From IMG/VR virus record IMGVR_UViG_3300020468_000003, positions 1 through 64,000 of that record: DNA of 64,000 bases; one strand, given 5' to 3'. Below the pieces are notes generated by a model. It was not told the DNA's origin and did no database searches. It worked only from the letters and a program-made list of their open reading frames with translations. Each line of letters begins with the position of its first letter. The stretch's first letter is position 1. Both the position numbers and the translations under genes were made by a program. This DNA comes from a virus. Positions 37,701 through 47,796 of the stretch are shown here, in pieces.

Positions 37701-40700
37701 TTCTGTCCAATTATATTCGTTTGTTGTTGTATTTGCTATACCTGTAGATGATAGATATCCTTTCCTTAAAGTAAATGCAGATTCAAATTGTGGATCATGA
37801 AGTACAATCATTTCATAAATTGCATTTTGTAAGTTATTGGTACTTCTAATTTGAACCAAATATCTTGCAAAGTCTTTTCCAGATTCATCTAAATCTATAA
37901 ATGTATCATTTACATTTTCTTTGTTTGTAAATTGCTTGCTTACATCATCAATTACAAGAACTCTATTTGTTTTACAAATAATACTATCAACAAAACTCTT
38001 AAATCTAAACTCAAGGAACTTGGAAGTATTTCTACCTTCTATTAGTTGATTATCAGCATCTCTAGCTTGAGCAAACCCATAAATTGTATCAACTCTAGAT
38101 TCATCTATTAGATCTGTGAATATTAAGGATTTTACAGTTGTTACTCCTATACCAACTGAAGTATTGGTTGATAATCCAACATCAACAAAGTTCTTTAAAC
38201 CAGTCGTATGGACTAAACGATTAATTACATCTATTGAATCTTTATACTGAATAGGACTCTTAACTGAGTATGATAAATTTTGATAATAATCATTGTCAGG
38301 AAGGACTTGAATATCATTATTAAGTTCTCCTGTATTTTTCTTCCATCCTCTATTTGCTCTTACAGAGAAATCAATATCAAATTTAGCATCACTCTTGATA
38401 ATTGCTTCTATAGTTCCACTTGAACCAGATTGTACTCCTCTAAGGGAATCTCCAGATTTTACTTCAAATTTTCCAGATGTTTTAATATAATCTGGTAAAA
38501 CTGTAGTTACATTTAAGTCTGTTGATTCTCCGTTAACAAATAATTGCTCACCTGATACAAATTTACTCTTACCTTGAGTAACTTTGAATACAGGATAATT
38601 AGATCTCTTAACTATAGTTGCAAATGATCCCTGAGTCGTATCTGCTAAACCTGGATTAGTAGTTAAACCTGCAACACTAAATTTAAGTTTTGCTGGTATT
38701 AAATTTTCATAAGATATTACATCAAAGAATCTGAATCCATAATCTTCAGAGTTAAATCCACTACCACCTATTCCATTTTTAGTAATTCCTTCTACAAATA
38801 TTTGTTCTCCGACAGTAAAGATAGAAGTACTGAATCCAAGTAGAGGTGTAGTTAAGAAACAAGTAACTATACCACTACTTGAAGTTTGCATAGTGGATAT
38901 TCCAACACCATTACTATTATTAATAGTGAATAAATTCTTACTATTAAAATTAAGTCCAGATGGTTGTTCAAATATATTAATAGAAGAAACTGAACTAGAC
39001 TGAACCTCAGTAGTTAATATACCATCATCAATTTTTTCTCCTGTAATTGAATCTACGATTGCAATATCAGGTGCTGTTGTGTAATTATTTCCACCATCGA
39101 CTATTTGTACATCTGTTATTGTTAAATTAGATTTTAACTCAAGTGTAGATGGTATATTTGCTTCAGGTCTAAGAGATTTATCTGTATTATACTCAAATGC
39201 TTGATCAATAACTCTTATTTCTTTTATCTTACCTACTGTTGGAGATTGAGCAAATAATACAGCATCAGAACCATTTAAAGTTGTAATACTTGAAATACCA
39301 GGCAATTGCTTGTAATCATTACCTTCTGATACCATTTTAAGTTTAGAAATAGGTCCTAAAGCATTCTTAGAATCAGTACTATACTTCATAGTAGTAGTAT
39401 TGTCTGGTGTGTAAAGATTTAATTCAGGATCTTTAAGTAAGGATATCACAAATGAAGTGGAAGCTACACCAACAACAGAGTATGTTCCATCATACTTACT
39501 ATTATCAAATGTAATTTGGTTAAAATTAACAACTGTTGAATCTGCTGTGGATATAAATCCACCTTTTTCTACATTATAGAATAATGGTTGTGTAGGATCT
39601 GGTACAACATCAATTAGAGCATCTGTATATGTTAATGTAAACGAAGCAGTAGATGTTACACCAACAGTTCCAACACCTGAAGTTGAGAAAGTTGTTGTAT
39701 TTGCAACAGATACAAATTGATTTTCAAATGTTTGATCGGTATATAAATTAAACTTAAATCCTTGTAATGTGGAATCTGATAAATCAAATACAACATTATT
39801 ACCTTTAGTTGGGAATAATCTTGGGTTGATTGCTGATAACTCTTGTTCTGCTCCACCTGTAGATCCTATGGATACAATCTTAGGAGGTGATGCAATAGAA
39901 TCTTCATATGTAAGAGCAAGTTTGAATCTATTCTTATCAATCTTGTAAACATAAAATAAACCAGGTTCTAATCCAGTTGCAACTTCATCTTGAGCATTAT
40001 AATATATTTTTTCCCCTGTTACAAATGGATGATTATTAAGTGTTACTATATTATCTAAAGTATCAATGGCAGTTGAAGTAAATCCAATAGGATCAATAAC
40101 TAATTTCTCTATATCAAAGTTATACTTAACTCTTACTTTTGTTGATGTTCCAATTCCAACAGATCTATTTGGTACAACACTTAATGAAATTTGATCATCT
40201 GGTTGTAAGTTATGTGCAGTTGATACAGAAATTACCGCATCATTTTTTTGAACTACGCATATAATTTTATTCTTAGTGGGTTCTAAAGAATATTCATAAT
40301 TATCTGAACCATTACTAAAGAAGAATAAACCATTTGTAGATGTTGTTAAACCAGATTGAGTTACAATACCAATAAAGTCTGATGATTTATTAATAACAAA
40401 AAGATTCTGATCAGTATCCCCAATATCAAATGTTGCAGAAGATTCAGTATTTGCTACAGAAATAGAACTACCACCAGCATTTTTTCTTAAAATTACTCTT
40501 TCTCCACTACGGAAAGGATGGTTAGGTAAGTAGATACTTTGATTAGCAATTGATATATCATAGTTTCTATCTCCTAAAGGATATTCTATTGTACTTTCAA
40601 TACCTGCAGTAGATCCAACACCAACAGATTCAGTAGGATTAAAGAATACTTTTTCATTTAATGATGAATCAAAGAAAGAAGATTCTATTGGAATTTCAAA

Positions 40701-43700
40701 TGTATTAGGATAAACAAATCCTCTAGTAGTAGTTGTATGTGCTGTGCCTGTAACACCTCTCTTTGCTCTAATTATTCCTCTTTCATTGAATATATTCAAT
40801 ACTGATAATACTTCAGTTCCAATACCGATTGTAGATCCAATTGATAATGAATTAGGTATACTAGAAACATAAATGTCTGTCATAATACCAGAAGAACCAT
40901 TAGCAGGTATATCCTGATATATGTTAAAGTTTTCTGTAGATATTGCAACTCTTCTCAATCCTGCAATCTGATCTACAAATGTTGATAAACCACTTATAGA
41001 AATTACATCATTAGTATTGAAAGTGTGGAAAGGATCAACTTTAACGGTTATCTTATTGTTGCTCCATTGTAAAGTACAATTTGTAAATTCTGAAACAGAA
41101 GATGCTATAGAAGTTACTGTTGCACCTTCTACTTTAGAAATGATTGCACTTGCACCACCACCATTAGTCCCTTCATTATCAAAATTAATTACATCGTCTA
41201 CTTTATAGTTAATTCCAGCATTTCTAATATCCACACCTGTAATAGATCCTTTAGTAGTAGATTCGATTTCTGATTCTTGACTAAAGAAACTTTGAGATTC
41301 AATAATAAAATCATTTCTAGATCCAGTTATACCTAACTGATGTGGGAAAGTATTTCTAACTAACTCTGATGAATTTAAATCAAAACTTTGATCTTTATCA
41401 TCTAATTGATTTAATGATCTAAATCTCTTACCTACAAAGTAAGGGAATTTTGGAGTAAATAAACCATCAGTTGATATACCTGCAAAATATGCATAAGTTC
41501 CATTTGGATATTCTGGAGTTTTACAGAATCTTGTATTATGAATATCTAAATCTCCAGTAGCATCATATCTGTAATCTTCAATGAAGAATCCATTTGCAAA
41601 TCCGCTTGGACGATCTACAATAATAGATGGATCTAATTTATAACCTACTTGTAATGGTCTTACACCCGATGTAGGATCAAGAGGATCGCTATAACCAAAA
41701 GGGCCGTAGATTGGATGTCCATCATAAGCATATCCAATGATTGGAGAGTGTGTTGTTCCTGTATCATTAAATTCTCCAGATGCTATTTCATTTGAATAAG
41801 ATAGATTAACATATTCCAATCCTTTCTTAAGAGTAGGATACAAATATTCAGATCCATGTCTTTGAGCATCATTTATAATTAGAGATCTAACACTACTGGA
41901 TAATATTGCATTTTTACCTGCTGATGTAACACTAATACTAGTTTTTGCTTGTGTATAATTTGTTCCTTCAGATATAACAACTACTTCTATAAGTTGACCA
42001 TCTCTTATAATAGGACGAACTACTGCACCACTACCATCTCCAACTACTATTGCTTCAGGAACAGAGAAATATTCAGATCCTCTAGATCTAACATCAACTC
42101 TAATAAGTTTACCACCAACTACAACAGGATATAATGATGCACCTTTACCATTTTTAATACTAACACTAGGAGATCTCTCAAAGTTTAATGTTGTGCTTCC
42201 ATATCCAGTTCCAGTTTCATAAAGATAAGCATCTATAATATTACCTCTAACATAAGGTGTTGCTGTGATAACCCCTGTACCTGCTGCACCGAACGAAACG
42301 TTAATGTTTAACTTTATGTCTGGATACTTGAATTGGTGGAACCCAGACCCAACAGAGTCTAATTTAATGTATAACTTACTATCATAATTATCTCTAATAG
42401 TTCCAGCAACACCTGCATCAGCAACTCTAAACTGATCTTTACTTTTCTCAAAGATATAATATTGATTAGTAGTAACTAATCCAGATATAACAGTTCCTGA
42501 ATTTTGATATTCTACTAAATCACCTTCTTGGAATCCATGATTTTTAAAATTAACAAGATGATCTATAGTAGATATGCCAACTGGTTTAACACTTAGCTCT
42601 CTATTTTGATAATTAGAACCTCCTTCTATAACTCTAATTGATTTTAAAGTCTTCTTACCATTAAAAGTCCTAAATCTATGAATACCAGAATTAGAAGTAG
42701 TAGTAAACCCAACAGTATTAATACCAGTTTTGAAATCAGTTTCGGAGAAATATAATCTAATTGTTTTTGAGTTTACAAATTCTGCGATATATTTTGTATT
42801 CTCTATTAAAAATCTATTCTGATCTGCATTAGAAGCAGCAAATGTTCCTATCCCTAATGCAGGATTACCATTTGTTCGGTATACAACTTCTTCTCCATCT
42901 GCAAAATTATGTTCTCCTAAAAATGTAATAGTTTCTGCAGTCTCTCCTATACCACCACCAAATGTTAATAATCTAGCATCAAAACTAGCACTTAAGAATG
43001 ATTGCTCAACAACTGGTTCTAAAGCAACACCATTACCAGGACCTCCACCAGTTATACTAACAGAAATAACTTTATCTAATTCTTTTGTTTGAGGATCTAC
43101 TAAAATTTTATCAACAGATCCACTAAGAACTGGTCTTACAAGTGCTGTTGTTCCTGATCCAGTATTTGCAACCTCCATAGTTGGTGGATTTATAACATCA
43201 TAACCAGTTCCTGAGTTTACTACGTTTACAGATGTTAAAGGACCTGAATATATTTTATCTTGAGATTTGTAATTCTTAATCTCAACACCATTTATCATCA
43301 TACCCACAGTTTCTGTGGTAGTATCTAATCCATCATTCTCTCTAGGTATTAACGGAAACTTTCTAAGAAGTTTTTGTGGTTCAATTTGTTTTTGATGAAC
43401 AGATCTTAAAGTAAAAGTATGTTTTCCTCCAACTCCTACAATTAAAGGATCAAATTCAAGATTTAAATCTCCTTGGATAAAAGAGTTTGATGAATAAAGT
43501 TTAATTTTATTTTTATCGTTTAATACTCTAACGTAATATGATTTACCTGTATCTAATCCTGTGATTGCTACATTTTCTGGTTCATAAACAACTTCATCGC
43601 CAGTTAAAAATGGAACGTCAGTAGGGAAATTGATAATAGAATATGCCAATTCTCCTGTATCTGCTTGTAGAGCATTAGTTTCCGTGTTTCCTGCACCAAT

Positions 43701-45491
43701 AAAGGTTATAGCAGTTCCAACCACTATAGATGGTGTTGAAGGTACAGTGTCTTGTCTAAATGTATAAGATGGAAGAGAGTTAGATGCAACATACAAAAAC
43801 TCTTCACCATAAAATCCAAAATCAAGATCTTCGCTATAAACGTTCTGTACGTCCGCAAATAAGTCTGAATATTGTAGAGGTACAAATTTACTTGTAGTCT
43901 TCTTTGGTACTCTTCTAATCGAATGTGGGATGCTTGCATCAGTGCTAAATCCAGTATAATCTAGTGTTACTTGCTTATCATTAAAATCAATAGCAGTAAC
44001 TTTAGCATTTGTTAATTTTACCTCTTTAGTGCTATCGTTTATAATATCAACGCGATCATTTATTTTTAAACTTGCTTTATCAATTGTAGACTTTAAAGTA
44101 AACTGTTTTGTACCTGTATCAATATTAGAACATTCATAACTGGAACTAGTATTGTATATGAAAGAATTAGCAAATCTTTCCTTATCAGTTCTATCTGCTG
44201 CTGATACTGGATTATTAATTACATCTCCTAATTCTTTAACTGTTATTTTTTCATTAACTAATGCAAGACCTGCATCTTTTGCAAGATTTATATTTGATAC
44301 TATTGCTGCTACTCTTAAGTTAACTGGTTTAGTGAAATCTCCATTTTCGTAACCAAATATAATTTTGTCAGATCTAATATCAGCAGCTGCTGTAATATCA
44401 TTATCAATACCAGAACAATTTAAAAATTGGTTTATTGTTTTATCAGTATATGTTATAGTGTTAATACCACTAAGAACAGTTCCAGTTGCATCAAACCCAA
44501 CAGTAGAATCAACTGTAATTACTGAAGATCCAGCTGAAACATTAGTTATAGATTTTGTATTAGGAGTTACTTCAAAATCCCCTTCAATGAGATCTTTATT
44601 ACTATATCCAATAAACAGTGCTAACTTATAATATGTCTTATTATTTCTAGTTAATATTTCAATTTCAGATACTGCTGCTTTTGTTCTAGGATTACTTTTA
44701 CTATAAATTGTTTGTCCTACTAATTTATTAACATCTCCTGATAGTTTTTCTACTAAAACTATTTCTCTTCTAATATATTCTGCATCAGAGGGTTTTAATA
44801 GAAACTGTTCTAAGTCAATAACAGAAGGTGAAACACCAAATAAAACTTTGTAGAGTATTCTAAATGATTCTTCTGTACCTTTTGATTGATAAAAAGTTCT
44901 TGCTTCTTTAATAAAATTACCAGCATCCAATTCAGGTACGAAACCTACATCTTCTAAACCAGGTGTATATGAATATTTTATCTTTTTATAAAATTCTTTT
45001 AAAAATAAAGAACTTAAATTCTGTACTGGAGATTCATTAGTATGATCTGCACTAACCGATGTATCAAATACAAGTTCTTCTGAATCACTAAGACTATGGT
45101 AGGATGTTATTCCACTAAAACCACGTACACAACCTGTAAAAGTATTTGTAGTTAAACCAGTATATGTAATTATTTCATCATCAATCTTAAGAAGACCATA
45201 TTCATTAGGAAATCCTCTTGTACTTTCAACAGTAATAGTACTATCTGTTGAAACAGAATCTGAAGTAAGAGAAGTAACACCTACAATAACTTGTGGTGTT
45301 AATTGGTCAAGACTTAAATACTGGTCAAGATTATCAACCAGGTCAATAGGACCTCCTTGATACTCCTGTGAACGGTAGTATTGCTGAAAGAATTCTACTG
45401 TCTTAGGACTTTGATCTAAAATATATTCAGGTAATTGTCCTTCTATCAGTTGGTGAACCTTTACTCTCGATTCGATACCAGTTTGTATCAT
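31731..45491 (-). CDS. Giant baseplate structural protein (4586 aa) with YHYH domain
   Basis: One uninterrupted 13.8-kb frame between gp6 and gp8, the place of gp7 in T4 (1032 aa). Residues 1-~260 form a conserved helical N-terminal domain (QLPEYILDQSPKTVEFFQQY, GTEESFRILYKVLFGVSPS) that probably docks to the wedge. Residues ~1240-1345 match a YHYH domain: SPIIGYAYDGHPIYGPFGY, then LDIHNTRF and TYAYFAGIS. The rest is dominated by repeated beta units, including GxGYxxxPxVxI units and, near residues 3530-3785, three copies of an HGM...F.CA.D....HYYPR.DDP module. A gp7-equivalent role is inferred from position. Confidence 0.85.
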   Translation of the reverse strand: MIQTGIESRVKVHQLIEGQLPEYILDQSPKTVEFFQQYYRSQEYQGGPIDLVDNLDQYLSLDQLTPQVIVGVTSLTSDSVSTDSTITVESTRGFPNEYGLLKIDDEIITYTGLTTNTFTGCVRGFSGITSYHSLSDSEELVFDTSVSADHTNESPVQNLSSLFLKEFYKKIKYSYTPGLEDVGFVPELDAGNFIKEARTFYQSKGTEESFRILYKVLFGVSPSVIDLEQFLLKPSDAEYIRREIVLVEKLSGDVNKLVGQTIYSKSNPRTKAAVSEIEILTRNNKTYYKLALFIGYSNKDLIEGDFEVTPNTKSITNVSAGSSVITVDSTVGFDATGTVLSGINTITYTDKTINQFLNCSGIDNDITAAADIRSDKIIFGYENGDFTKPVNLRVAAIVSNINLAKDAGLALVNEKITVKELGDVINNPVSAADRTDKERFANSFIYNTSSSYECSNIDTGTKQFTLKSTIDKASLKINDRVDIINDSTKEVKLTNAKVTAIDFNDKQVTLDYTGFSTDASIPHSIRRVPKKTTSKFVPLQYSDLFADVQNVYSEDLDFGFYGEEFLYVASNSLPSYTFRQDTVPSTPSIVVGTAITFIGAGNTETNALQADTGELAYSIINFPTDVPFLTGDEVVYEPENVAITGLDTGKSYYVRVLNDKNKIKLYSSNSFIQGDLNLEFDPLIVGVGGKHTFTLRSVHQKQIEPQKLLRKFPLIPRENDGLDTTTETVGMMINGVEIKNYKSQDKIYSGPLTSVNVVNSGTGYDVINPPTMEVANTGSGTTALVRPVLSGSVDKILVDPQTKELDKVISVSITGGGPGNGVALEPVVEQSFLSASFDARLLTFGGGIGETAETITFLGEHNFADGEEVVYRTNGNPALGIGTFAASNADQNRFLIENTKYIAEFVNSKTIRLYFSETDFKTGINTVGFTTTSNSGIHRFRTFNGKKTLKSIRVIEGGSNYQNRELSVKPVGISTIDHLVNFKNHGFQEGDLVEYQNSGTVISGLVTTNQYYIFEKSKDQFRVADAGVAGTIRDNYDSKLYIKLDSVGSGFHQFKYPDIKLNINVSFGAAGTGVITATPYVRGNIIDAYLYETGTGYGSTTLNFERSPSVSIKNGKGASLYPVVVGGKLIRVDVRSRGSEYFSVPEAIVVGDGSGAVVRPIIRDGQLIEVVVISEGTNYTQAKTSISVTSAGKNAILSSSVRSLIINDAQRHGSEYLYPTLKKGLEYVNLSYSNEIASGEFNDTGTTHSPIIGYAYDGHPIYGPFGYSDPLDPTSGVRPLQVGYKLDPSIIVDRPSGFANGFFIEDYRYDATGDLDIHNTRFCKTPEYPNGTYAYFAGISTDGLFTPKFPYFVGKRFRSLNQLDDKDQSFDLNSSELVRNTFPHQLGITGSRNDFIIESQSFFSQESEIESTTKGSITGVDIRNAGINYKVDDVINFDNEGTNGGGASAIISKVEGATVTSIASSVSEFTNCTLQWSNNKITVKVDPFHTFNTNDVISISGLSTFVDQIAGLRRVAISTENFNIYQDIPANGSSGIMTDIYVSSIPNSLSIGSTIGIGTEVLSVLNIFNERGIIRAKRGVTGTAHTTTTRGFVYPNTFEIPIESSFFDSSLNEKVFFNPTESVGVGSTAGIESTIEYPLGDRNYDISIANQSIYLPNHPFRSGERVILRKNAGGSSISVANTESSATFDIGDTDQNLFVINKSSDFIGIVTQSGLTTSTNGLFFFSNGSDNYEYSLEPTKNKIICVVQKNDAVISVSTAHNLQPDDQISLSVVPNRSVGIGTSTKVRVKYNFDIEKLVIDPIGFTSTAIDTLDNIVTLNNHPFVTGEKIYYNAQDEVATGLEPGLFYVYKIDKNRFKLALTYEDSIASPPKIVSIGSTGGAEQELSAINPRLFPTKGNNVVFDLSDSTLQGFKFNLYTDQTFENQFVSVANTTTFSTSGVGTVGVTSTASFTLTYTDALIDVVPDPTQPLFYNVEKGGFISTADSTVVNFNQITFDNSKYDGTYSVVGVASTSFVISLLKDPELNLYTPDNTTTMKYSTDSKNALGPISKLKMVSEGNDYKQLPGISSITTLNGSDAVLFAQSPTVGKIKEIRVIDQAFEYNTDKSLRPEANIPSTLELKSNLTITDVQIVDGGNNYTTAPDIAIVDSITGEKIDDGILTTEVQSSSVSSINIFEQPSGLNFNSKNLFTINNSNGVGISTMQTSSSGIVTCFLTTPLLGFSTSIFTVGEQIFVEGITKNGIGGSGFNSEDYGFRFFDVISYENLIPAKLKFSVAGLTTNPGLADTTQGSFATIVKRSNYPVFKVTQGKSKFVSGEQLFVNGESTDLNVTTVLPDYIKTSGKFEVKSGDSLRGVQSGSSGTIEAIIKSDAKFDIDFSVRANRGWKKNTGELNNDIQVLPDNDYYQNLSYSVKSPIQYKDSIDVINRLVHTTGLKNFVDVGLSTNTSVGIGVTTVKSLIFTDLIDESRVDTIYGFAQARDADNQLIEGRNTSKFLEFRFKSFVDSIICKTNRVLVIDDVSKQFTNKENVNDTFIDLDESGKDFARYLVQIRSTNNLQNAIYEMIVLHDPQFESAFTLRKGYLSSTGIANTTTNEYNWTELEFATLEGNVDEFDTLSLRFTPNDVFNIDYDVKFIKDTFNGNVVGLASTSIGLIKNQSTNAIVGVGSTNTILEYDSDNFDAMHVHLHLNANDLYTQNYTELYVHHDGTDTYVSDYYVDSDSAQGFNGNDFSNFVASVANGKLTLSYTNPLTVPVTVRANAVGFGSTSNADGALRFKIGTSQADGNERSAYFSGNSTVGTGETTIFSADATLTNSIKSLVSVSYGATYALHQILTLSPDSTDTYSTQYPFLSIGSTTGIGTFGAAIDGSNVAVKFYPDSSVTGIVTIKSFNEVLYQEVEIENLYQNINYGSIKTQEFGIGLFDATNSSRINKTSFRMDYQDTPIFQKFWNPSETTVLNKVTGEFSITNHFFETGEELIYRAGSSVAGLTSTSIGIGVTADSIGIVTNKLPYQVYAIRTNNEKFKIATRPEYAAAGIAVTFTDEGSGNKHSFEMVKKLEKAIISIDDVIQSPLSYTPIVYDLEANGGQIGTASTVFSMTGITSIGNGDILKIDNEFMKVGGVGLGTTSVGPISDGDVKLVEVIRGYVGTAATLHTDGTAARIYRGSYNFAGQNIFFTDPPKGSGLVTINESNLPKGFSEFNGRVFLRKDYTNNLIYDDVSNEFTGIAQTFTVRQSGVSTTGIETGSGLVLINGIFQTPTTDNNAGNNFFYKQSGSDSQITFTGITSTDGTPVVSLQDPNQNAFPKGGLIISLGSTTGLGFAPLLGADVLPVIGAGGSISGIIGIPTFTTPGKSISTASYDFNTGILDLTTGTAHNLNAQNQDVYLEGARFTSALGITTYGNSTLGNIFRITEIVDSTNIKVKIGISTFDQTYVGFGTVYPYYNSTARAFGSGYNGRVAIGVSVYEPGHVGNTANITAEVKTNKHKFWYSTANNIYYGGNYLHTFDSASTGAVNVQSGSEVGNQKTPNGASYDAISGVLTLSFSSAHGMSTSDTITLDEGSINFKCARDHFATVHAYPRPHDPIAGVTTAVTVTSSTAFTINVGASVNSSVSISTASYEPSTGDLVLNLGAGHGFTAAGILTTSSASYNPSTGVLTVNTSTAHGMVTGERVQLADNSFTFTCAKDNNISEHYYPREDDPASGRWLAITKVDADTFTVVVGTSSDTSTHTFVGSQPGNIRTDGPNGSIGIHTRSLTFRCAQDNFATDHSYPRATDPIHRAVLGIGATTTETITVNAGTSVNGTGGQVEFTIVDGGSGYTNPDVLVDEPTYTDLDITGVSRRGIGATTVTGINELINLKLGANSSPIFANRFADAADLIEANKLIIADISVGEMLDVYPSFSVPGGSQNCKDDVVDVLEAVAFNLRFGGNDEIWDAANLYITGAHVAGEEQESIYVFHAARDLANKVINNVAIAKSDYTTRDQVFDLTITADPAVGYNTDANGCANVRSSINSFIGIVTSSIGFGTVTSKKSFAPAKFFEVSDFSIKGAGYAFQLGDVFAPVGLVTAKGLKKPLKPFELEVVEVFSDRFASWQFGQLDFIDPIDNLQDDVRTVFPLFYNAELVSFQIDTNDNDSKLIDIDATLVVFINGVLQEPTKAYLFDGGSSIQFLEAPKKEDKVSIFFYNGTRSIDSVETDIAESVKVGDTLSVRKASGIQTSVNQSEGRIVYDIASSDRIETNAYADAGIDEFNDRSVNWTKQKRDIFINGEKISKARDSIEGMVFPTSRIIRDVNVGDTDILLDNGQFFNYEENESSVVTAYVDAVVLDEINTVSAAATATVDSSGKVTATTITNTGFGYTTATVDVKFSSPKFIGVGIGTTATGTATITNGAVASISVTNVGLGYTNSLNTPVPPQIIIPQPRLINEVVTNIQSVQGNTGIITGISTVAGIGTDLAIKFFTNNTTDLQVGYHIVVTDSTVGSGVTSIYTHDNDIIGVGTEFVDNIFRVHQIPVANEIVCNIKSDTITTGIQTLGTSIYNPNGYYSWGRLTNLVRNSEPIAIGISGRTVTAGLSTYPLIQRRGYGLRDNGAIRKTLPD

Positions 45492-45494
45492 ATT

Positions 45495-47393
45495 TTATCC
45501 TCTTTTTAGCTCTCCGTTGCTATAACTAGATGTTACCTTAAATCCTACACCTGAAATCTTCTCTCCTGAAGATATAGTGTCCTTAATCATATTTATCGTA
45601 CTTTTTGAAACATCAAACTCAAGGTATAAATCCTTCAATCCAACTACATCATTAGATTCTGGGAATGCTTGAACTTCAATTATATCATCTGCTAAAACAG
45701 TACTGGTTATTAAAGTTGTAGTTAGAATTACTTCTCCTTTTATATAATCTACAATACCTGCAGATTTAATAACAACTCTATTTTCTCCAGTTTCTTCAAT
45801 TGGTTTAACTATTGAAAGAACACCAGTTCTTCCATCTGTATTAGGAATATCTGTTAAGTAAACTATATCAGGTTCATTGATAATTCTAAATCCAGTACTT
45901 TTTATATTGAAACCACCACTATTTACATGGAATCTGTTTCCGAAGCATAATTCATACTGTGCTTCTTGATTTACAAGTGCTCTTAGATTTCTTCTAATCC
46001 TTACTCTTGTAATATTAGAAGTTATAGAACGATCTACATCATCAATTACATTTAAAATCTTACTATATTTAAATCTTCCACCAAATTTACTTAAATCCAC
46101 AGAATTTGAGTATGATTGAAGAGAATTTGAAACGTTTGTCTTCAAATTATCAACGTTTGTAATCTGAGATGAGTTGAAATAGACTGAAGAATCAACTTCA
46201 ACATAAAGAATTTTAATATCAACAAGTTTTTGGTTAATTCCTGTTAATGCATAACTCTTTAATTTACTCAAAATAAAGTCTTTATCAAAATCTGACACAA
46301 AATCGCCATTTTTTGGTTTAATACTAATCCTAACAGTACCAAATTCAGGTGGTTCTAACTCTTCCCCACCAACAACTGATATAGATTCAGTGTTTGGGTA
46401 GATATTTTGTATGATTGCCTCATAATCTCTTGCTGTAACTGCTCTAAATTGAGCAGCATATAATCTTGGAGCAAAATATTTAACTGATTCTATGGGTTCT
46501 ATGTCTGTTCCACTAGTACTTTTAGTAACTGTAGTTAATTGTGCTGATGTTACTGTAACAGGATTGTTCAAACTGTTTATAAATGTACCTGCAAATGAGA
46601 AATTAGCAGCTCCATTACCCAATTCTCCATCTGTAACGATGTAGGTTACTGTAATTTCTGTCCCATTTTCTAATTTTTTACCAAAAATACCATCTCCAAA
46701 GAGTAATTCGTACTTCTCATCCTGTACTTCTTGTATTAAATATATTTCCGAATCAGATCCAACACCAATAATATTATCAACAAGTGAATATTCTCTTCCA
46801 GTACCTGATTCTCCTACACCTTTTACCTTAACAACAATGGTTTGTATGTCTATAAATGGGTTATCAAGTAAAAAACGTTGATCTAAACTACCATCAACTG
46901 TAAATTTCTTCTTTAAAAGTGCTCCTTGATATATTAAAACTGGATCTTCGAGTGTACCAAAACTTGCTTTACCATCTACTACTGCTGTGGTAATAGGTTC
47001 TGGTATAGAAAATATGTAAGAACTATCATCTGTAGCACCCACACATACTGGTCCTCTTGCTTCAAGGGTAAGTGTTGCTAAACTTGCTGAACATTCTACA
47101 TCCAATCTTATACTTGCTCTTGAACAAGTTCTAGAACGAGGTACATATCCTATTCCTCTTGCCAAAGATACGACATTTTCCCTCAAAGTTGCAGAATCTA
47201 AGAAAGATTCATTAACAACCATGTTTGCATTGAAGGAGTTAATGTAAGTATTGTATGCTAAAGTATTTAAAAGAACCGAAAAGTTAGATCCCTCAAAATC
47301 AAAATCAGTAAAAGTAGAATTTGCTCTCAAATAATCTTTTAACTGTGTCTTGATTTGATCAAAATCTAAGTTTGTAAATTTAGTAAAAGGCAT
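45495..47393 (-). CDS. 6: Baseplate wedge protein gp6
   Basis: A 632-aa protein (T4 660 aa; gpJ-like fold). The N-terminus FDFEGSNFSVLLNTLAYNTY followed by NMVVNESFLDSATLRENVVSLA is the strong gp6 signature. The middle has LFGDGIFGKKLENGTEITVTY, and the later RAVTARDYEAIIQNIYPN block is typical of gp6/gpJ baseplate proteins. gp6 forms the iris-like ring that links the six wedges. It lies 1 nt downstream of gp25. Confidence 0.95.
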   Translation of the reverse strand: MPFTKFTNLDFDQIKTQLKDYLRANSTFTDFDFEGSNFSVLLNTLAYNTYINSFNANMVVNESFLDSATLRENVVSLARGIGYVPRSRTCSRASIRLDVECSASLATLTLEARGPVCVGATDDSSYIFSIPEPITTAVVDGKASFGTLEDPVLIYQGALLKKKFTVDGSLDQRFLLDNPFIDIQTIVVKVKGVGESGTGREYSLVDNIIGVGSDSEIYLIQEVQDEKYELLFGDGIFGKKLENGTEITVTYIVTDGELGNGAANFSFAGTFINSLNNPVTVTSAQLTTVTKSTSGTDIEPIESVKYFAPRLYAAQFRAVTARDYEAIIQNIYPNTESISVVGGEELEPPEFGTVRISIKPKNGDFVSDFDKDFILSKLKSYALTGINQKLVDIKILYVEVDSSVYFNSSQITNVDNLKTNVSNSLQSYSNSVDLSKFGGRFKYSKILNVIDDVDRSITSNITRVRIRRNLRALVNQEAQYELCFGNRFHVNSGGFNIKSTGFRIINEPDIVYLTDIPNTDGRTGVLSIVKPIEETGENRVVIKSAGIVDYIKGEVILTTTLITSTVLADDIIEVQAFPESNDVVGLKDLYLEFDVSKSTINMIKDTISSGEKISGVGFKVTSSYSNGELKRG

Positions 47394-47394
47394 A

Positions 47395-47796
47395 TTATCT
47401 TGTTGCTTCTAATAGGAACGTATAATCTTGTGTTGGTGCAGATTCTCCAATCAAACTGAAGTTTACATTTACTTCAAATTGATTATCATCTGGATTCGCA
47501 TCCACTTTAACTACTAAGTTAGAGACTCTTGGTTCAAAGTTTAGTATTGCTTCTGTAATTTCACGTTCAATTACTGATGCTGTAGCAAAATCAACAAAGT
47601 CGAACAATGATCTACGGACATTTGATCCGAAGAGACTATCAAAAAATCTTTCTCCACGAATAGTTTGAACGATATTGCTTACAGACTTACGAATACACGC
47701 AGTATCTCTCAATACAGGTATATCTTTTGTAACAGGATGTGGTTCAAAAGATAGACTTATATCTCTAAATTCTCGTGATCTTAATTGGGATGCCAT
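47395..47796 (-). CDS. 25: Baseplate wedge protein gp25
   Basis: A 133-aa member of the gp25/lysozyme-like family (T4 132 aa). Expected blocks are present: LSFEPHPVTKDIPVLRD, AIRKSVSNIV-type CIRKSVSNIVQTIRGERFF, and FEPRVSNLVVKVDANPDDN. It is one of the most conserved parts of contractile injection machines and binds gp6. No late element with good consensus precedes it. Confidence 0.95.
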   Translation of the reverse strand: MASQLRSREFRDISLSFEPHPVTKDIPVLRDTACIRKSVSNIVQTIRGERFFDSLFGSNVRRSLFDFVDFATASVIEREITEAILNFEPRVSNLVVKVDANPDDNQFEVNVNFSLIGESAPTQDYTFLLEATR

